Below, piece after piece: positions 43,016-44,568 of a stretch of 44,568 nt of DNA. Within the stretch, counting starts at the first letter, position 1, and each line of letters opens with the position of its first letter. This stretch comes from Bacillota bacterium (lineage in GTDB: Bacteria; Bacillota; Clostridia; Peptostreptococcales; Anaerovoracaceae). The stretch covers positions 1-44,568 of the forward strand of contig JAEDNK010000001.1 in NCBI GenBank assembly GCA_016302545.1. The letters run 5' to 3'. The position numbers and the translations under genes are program-made. The notes under the pieces were generated by a model. The model did not search any database. It was given only the letters and a program-made list of their open reading frames with translations, and was not told the DNA's origin.

Positions 43016-43758
43016 GAATACCATTTATAGCAGGCAACTGGAAAATGTATAAAAACGCCGATGAAGCCGCGGCCTTTGCCGAAGAGTTTAAAAAGCTGTA
43101 CCACGATACGGATATAAGGGTCGCCATATGCGCGCCCTTTCCTCAGCTGGAAACCCTTGTGAAGGCATTTAAGGGCACAGGCATAGGTGTGGGAGCCCAG
43201 AATGTGCATTTTGAAAAAGAAGGAGCATACACGGGGGAGGTTTCCGTGCCTATGCTCCAGTACATAGGAGTTGACTACTGCATCGTGGGACATTCCGAGA
43301 GACGGCAGTATTTCAACGAGACGGACAAGTCGGTAAATCTTAAGCTTAAAGCTTTGCTTGAGACGGAAATTACACCGATACTCTGCGTGGGAGAAGACCT
43401 TTCCCAAAGAGAGGCAGGACATCAGGATAGGCTGGTGGAGGAGCAGGTTCAGAATGCTCTTAAAGATATACCCGCAGAAAAGGCCGAAAAAATCGTGATT
43501 GCTTATGAGCCTATATGGGCCATAGGCACAGGCAGGACGGCCACACCGATTCAGGCAAATCAAATGTGCAGCCTTATAAGAGAGACGCTCATAGAAATGT
43601 ACGGTGAAGAAACGGCCGATCGTGTTATAATCCAGTACGGTGGCAGTGTCAAGCCGGAAAACGCGTCGGAAATCATGAATATGGATGAGATTGATGGCGC
43701 TCTGGTAGGCGGGGCAAGCTTAGAACCGCTAAAATTTATTGAAATTGTCAACTTTTAG
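43012..43758 (+). CDS. tpiA: Triosephosphate isomerase
   Basis: Interconverts dihydroxyacetone phosphate and glyceraldehyde-3-phosphate. IAGNWKMYKN with catalytic Lys, VGHSERRQYF with catalytic His, AYEPIWAIGTGRTATPIQ with catalytic Glu and the flexible loop 6, QYGGSVKPENA and GGASL for phosphate. 248 residues. Starts inside the gap stop (ATGA). gpmI and eno, which usually follow, are absent; secG comes next. Confidence 0.97.
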   Translation: MRIPFIAGNWKMYKNADEAAAFAEEFKKLYHDTDIRVAICAPFPQLETLVKAFKGTGIGVGAQNVHFEKEGAYTGEVSVPMLQYIGVDYCIVGHSERRQYFNETDKSVNLKLKALLETEITPILCVGEDLSQREAGHQDRLVEEQVQNALKDIPAEKAEKIVIAYEPIWAIGTGRTATPIQANQMCSLIRETLIEMYGEETADRVIIQYGGSVKPENASEIMNMDEIDGALVGGASLEPLKFIEIVNF

Positions 43759-43759
43759 C

Positions 43760-43789
43760 TTGATTTTACTGTATAGTATATGTTACAAT
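43760..43789 (+). promoter_or_regulatory. Candidate secG promoter flanked by an inverted repeat
   Basis: TTGATT (43760-43765), 18-bp spacer, TACAAT (43784-43789). TAGCTTGAT at its left edge and ATCAAGTTA just right of it (43791-43799) form an inverted repeat with one mismatch. The gap between tpiA and secG is only 60 bp, so read-through is also possible. Confidence 0.4.
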
Positions 43790-43818
43790 TATCAAGTTAT
43801 AATGTGAGGAGGTAAGAG

Positions 43819-44052
43819 ATGAAAATTTTCCTGATGATTTTACTCGCGGTCGCAAGCGTTATTCTTATCGCCAGCGTACTGCTTCAGTCCGGAAACAGTG
43901 CAGGTCTCTCCGGTTCCATCGCCGGCGGTGCTGAACAGCTTTTCGGCAAGAAAAAGAGTAAAGGCTATGAAGCACTGTTAGAAAAGATTACTACAATTTC
44001 GGCTGTTCTTTTCATCGTTATTTCAATTGTCATCGTAGCGGTGTTTGAGTAA
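43819..44052 (+). CDS. secG: Preprotein translocase subunit SecG
   Basis: 77 residues, two membrane helices (about residues 3-21 and 55-75) and the middle loop LLQSGNSAGLSGSIAGGAEQLFGKKK with the family LLQ...G-S--GG--QLFG pattern (quoted in parts: AGLSGSIAGGAEQLFG). Part of SecYEG. RBS GAGGAGG. Its place after the glycolytic genes is conserved in Firmicutes. Confidence 0.96.
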   Translation: MKIFLMILLAVASVILIASVLLQSGNSAGLSGSIAGGAEQLFGKKKSKGYEALLEKITTISAVLFIVISIVIVAVFE

Positions 44053-44091
44053 CAGACAGGCTTAAATGCGTTTCTAATTTTTTTATTATAT

Positions 44092-44151
44092 TTCACTTTA
44101 AGCGAAAGGGGTGCGGCGAGCTGTACCTCTTATGTGACGTTATAAAGTGAG
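44092..44151 (+). ncRNA. Structured leader hairpin upstream of hppA
   Basis: Outer stem TCACTTTA (44093-44100) with TAAAGTGA (44143-44150), extended by AGCG/CGTT. After an asymmetric internal loop, an inner 10-bp stem runs from AGGGGTGCGG (44107-44116) to CTGTACCTCT (44121-44130), with G-U pairs and a CGAG tetraloop. The 3' foot touches the Shine-Dalgarno GGGAGG. I do not recognise a known riboswitch. Confidence 0.6.
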
Positions 44152-44167
44152 TGGGAGGTATCATATC

Positions 44168-44568
44168 ATGAAATTTTTTGCTGTAATCGCAGCCGTGATT
44201 GGTCTTATCGTTGCATTTTGTTTGGCAGCATGGATCAAGAAGGCTGACGAGGGAACAGACAGAATGAAGGAAATTGCCGGATACATCAGAGAAGGTGCCA
44301 TGGCATTCCTCAAGAGAGAATACAAGACAATGGTAATTGTAATAGTAGTTCTCTTCCTGTTAATCGGTTTCGGCTTACAGAGCTGGACAACTGCTATTCT
44401 CTATGTATGCGGAGCGCTTCTTTCAGTACTTGCGGGCTTCTTCGGTATGAAGGTTGCTACTCTTGGTAATGTAAGAACTGCAAACGCAGCCAGAGAATCC
44501 GGCATGGATAAGGCGCTGAAGATCGCTTTCAGATCAGGATCTGTAATGGGTCTTTGCGTATCAGGTCT
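44168..44568 (+). CDS. hppA: Membrane-bound ion-translocating pyrophosphatase, 5' part
   Basis: About 133 codons, cut by the window edge. N-terminal helix (KFFAVIAAVIGLIVAFCLAAWI), written in part FFAVIAAVIGLIVAF, then DEGTDRMKEIAGYIREGAMAFLKREYKTM, of which REGAMAFLKREYK is the M-PPase hallmark; two more helices and ATLGNVRTANAARESGMDKALKIAFRSG (NVRTANAAR is characteristic). It couples pyrophosphate hydrolysis to H+ or Na+ export; the residues that decide the ion and K+ need lie outside the window. RBS GTGGGAGG. Confidence 0.95.
   Translation, partial: MKFFAVIAAVIGLIVAFCLAAWIKKADEGTDRMKEIAGYIREGAMAFLKREYKTMVIVIVVLFLLIGFGLQSWTTAILYVCGALLSVLAGFFGMKVATLGNVRTANAARESGMDKALKIAFRSGSVMGLCVSG

Noticed and set aside
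44077..44090. T-rich run after secG as a terminator
   Set aside because: No GC-rich stem precedes it, so it is not a Rho-independent terminator.

Overview
The window is about 44.6 kb of ordinary chromosomal backbone from a low-to-mid GC, Gram-positive, strictly anaerobic-type bacterium, most likely in the Clostridia. Supporting features are the priA-def-fmt-yugP-rsmB-prpC-prkC-rsgA-rpe housekeeping string, an argR-recN pair, ruvCAB-queA, a prkC kinase with PASTA repeats, an rpoN-gap-pgk-tpiA-secG neighbourhood, an [FeFe] hydrogenase, and strong AGGAGG ribosome-binding sites. The mix (AsnA, QueH, FeFe hydrogenase, M-type pyrophosphatase) would fit something near Anaerovoracaceae/Eubacteriales Family XIII, but that placement is a guess. 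I see no phage, IS, CRISPR array, rRNA or intact tRNA. No stretch over 300 bases lacks a gene.

Layout. 1-914 (minus) is a 3'-truncated radical SAM protein, divergent from queH. 1.0-12.3 kb (plus) is a long, tightly packed run: queH, asnA, priA, def, fmt, a YugP-type membrane protease, rsmB, the phosphatase/kinase pair prpC-prkC, rsgA and rpe. It covers tRNA modification, restart of replication, protein N-terminus maturation, 16S rRNA methylation, Ser/Thr signalling at the cell wall, ribosome assembly and pentose phosphates. 12.3-14.4 kb (minus) encodes a GlnK/GlnL-like (YcbA/YcbB-like) two-component system. It is divergent from a five-gene branched-chain-amino-acid-type ABC importer (14.6-19.3 kb, plus) that ends in a clear terminator. 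19.4-22.4 kb (minus) is a class A penicillin-binding protein, divergent from comEC-holA-EamA transporter (22.6-26.7 kb). 26.7-30.3 kb is a two-gene hydrogenase operon: a NuoF-tail/GltD-like flavoprotein fusion plus an [FeFe] hydrogenase. 30.4-32.5 kb (minus) is argR-recN. 32.6-35.9 kb is ruvCAB-queA. 35.9-37.4 kb (minus) is hom plus a SEC-C protein. 37.7-39.6 kb is trmL and rpoN. 39.7-44.6 kb is gap-pgk-gap-tpiA-secG and the start of hppA.

The most unusual signal is in the 195-bp divergent gap between the two-component system and the ABC importer. GAAG recurs in exact 10-bp phase at 14491, 14501, 14511, 14521, 14551, 14561 and 14571. The array abuts a -35/-10 on the minus strand and overlaps the missing -35 of a perfect -10 on the plus strand. 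The 6+4 spacing resembles the published B. subtilis GlnL operator, so this looks like a self-contained nutrient-sensing regulon with a visible operator. Other signals worth checking are the hydrogenase partner without a NuoF FMN/NADH domain, a long hairpin leader before hppA, an SOS-box-like palindrome inside the ruvC promoter, two very different GAPDHs in one glycolytic cluster that lacks cggR, gpmI and eno, and a tRNA-5'-half look-alike in the rpoN leader.
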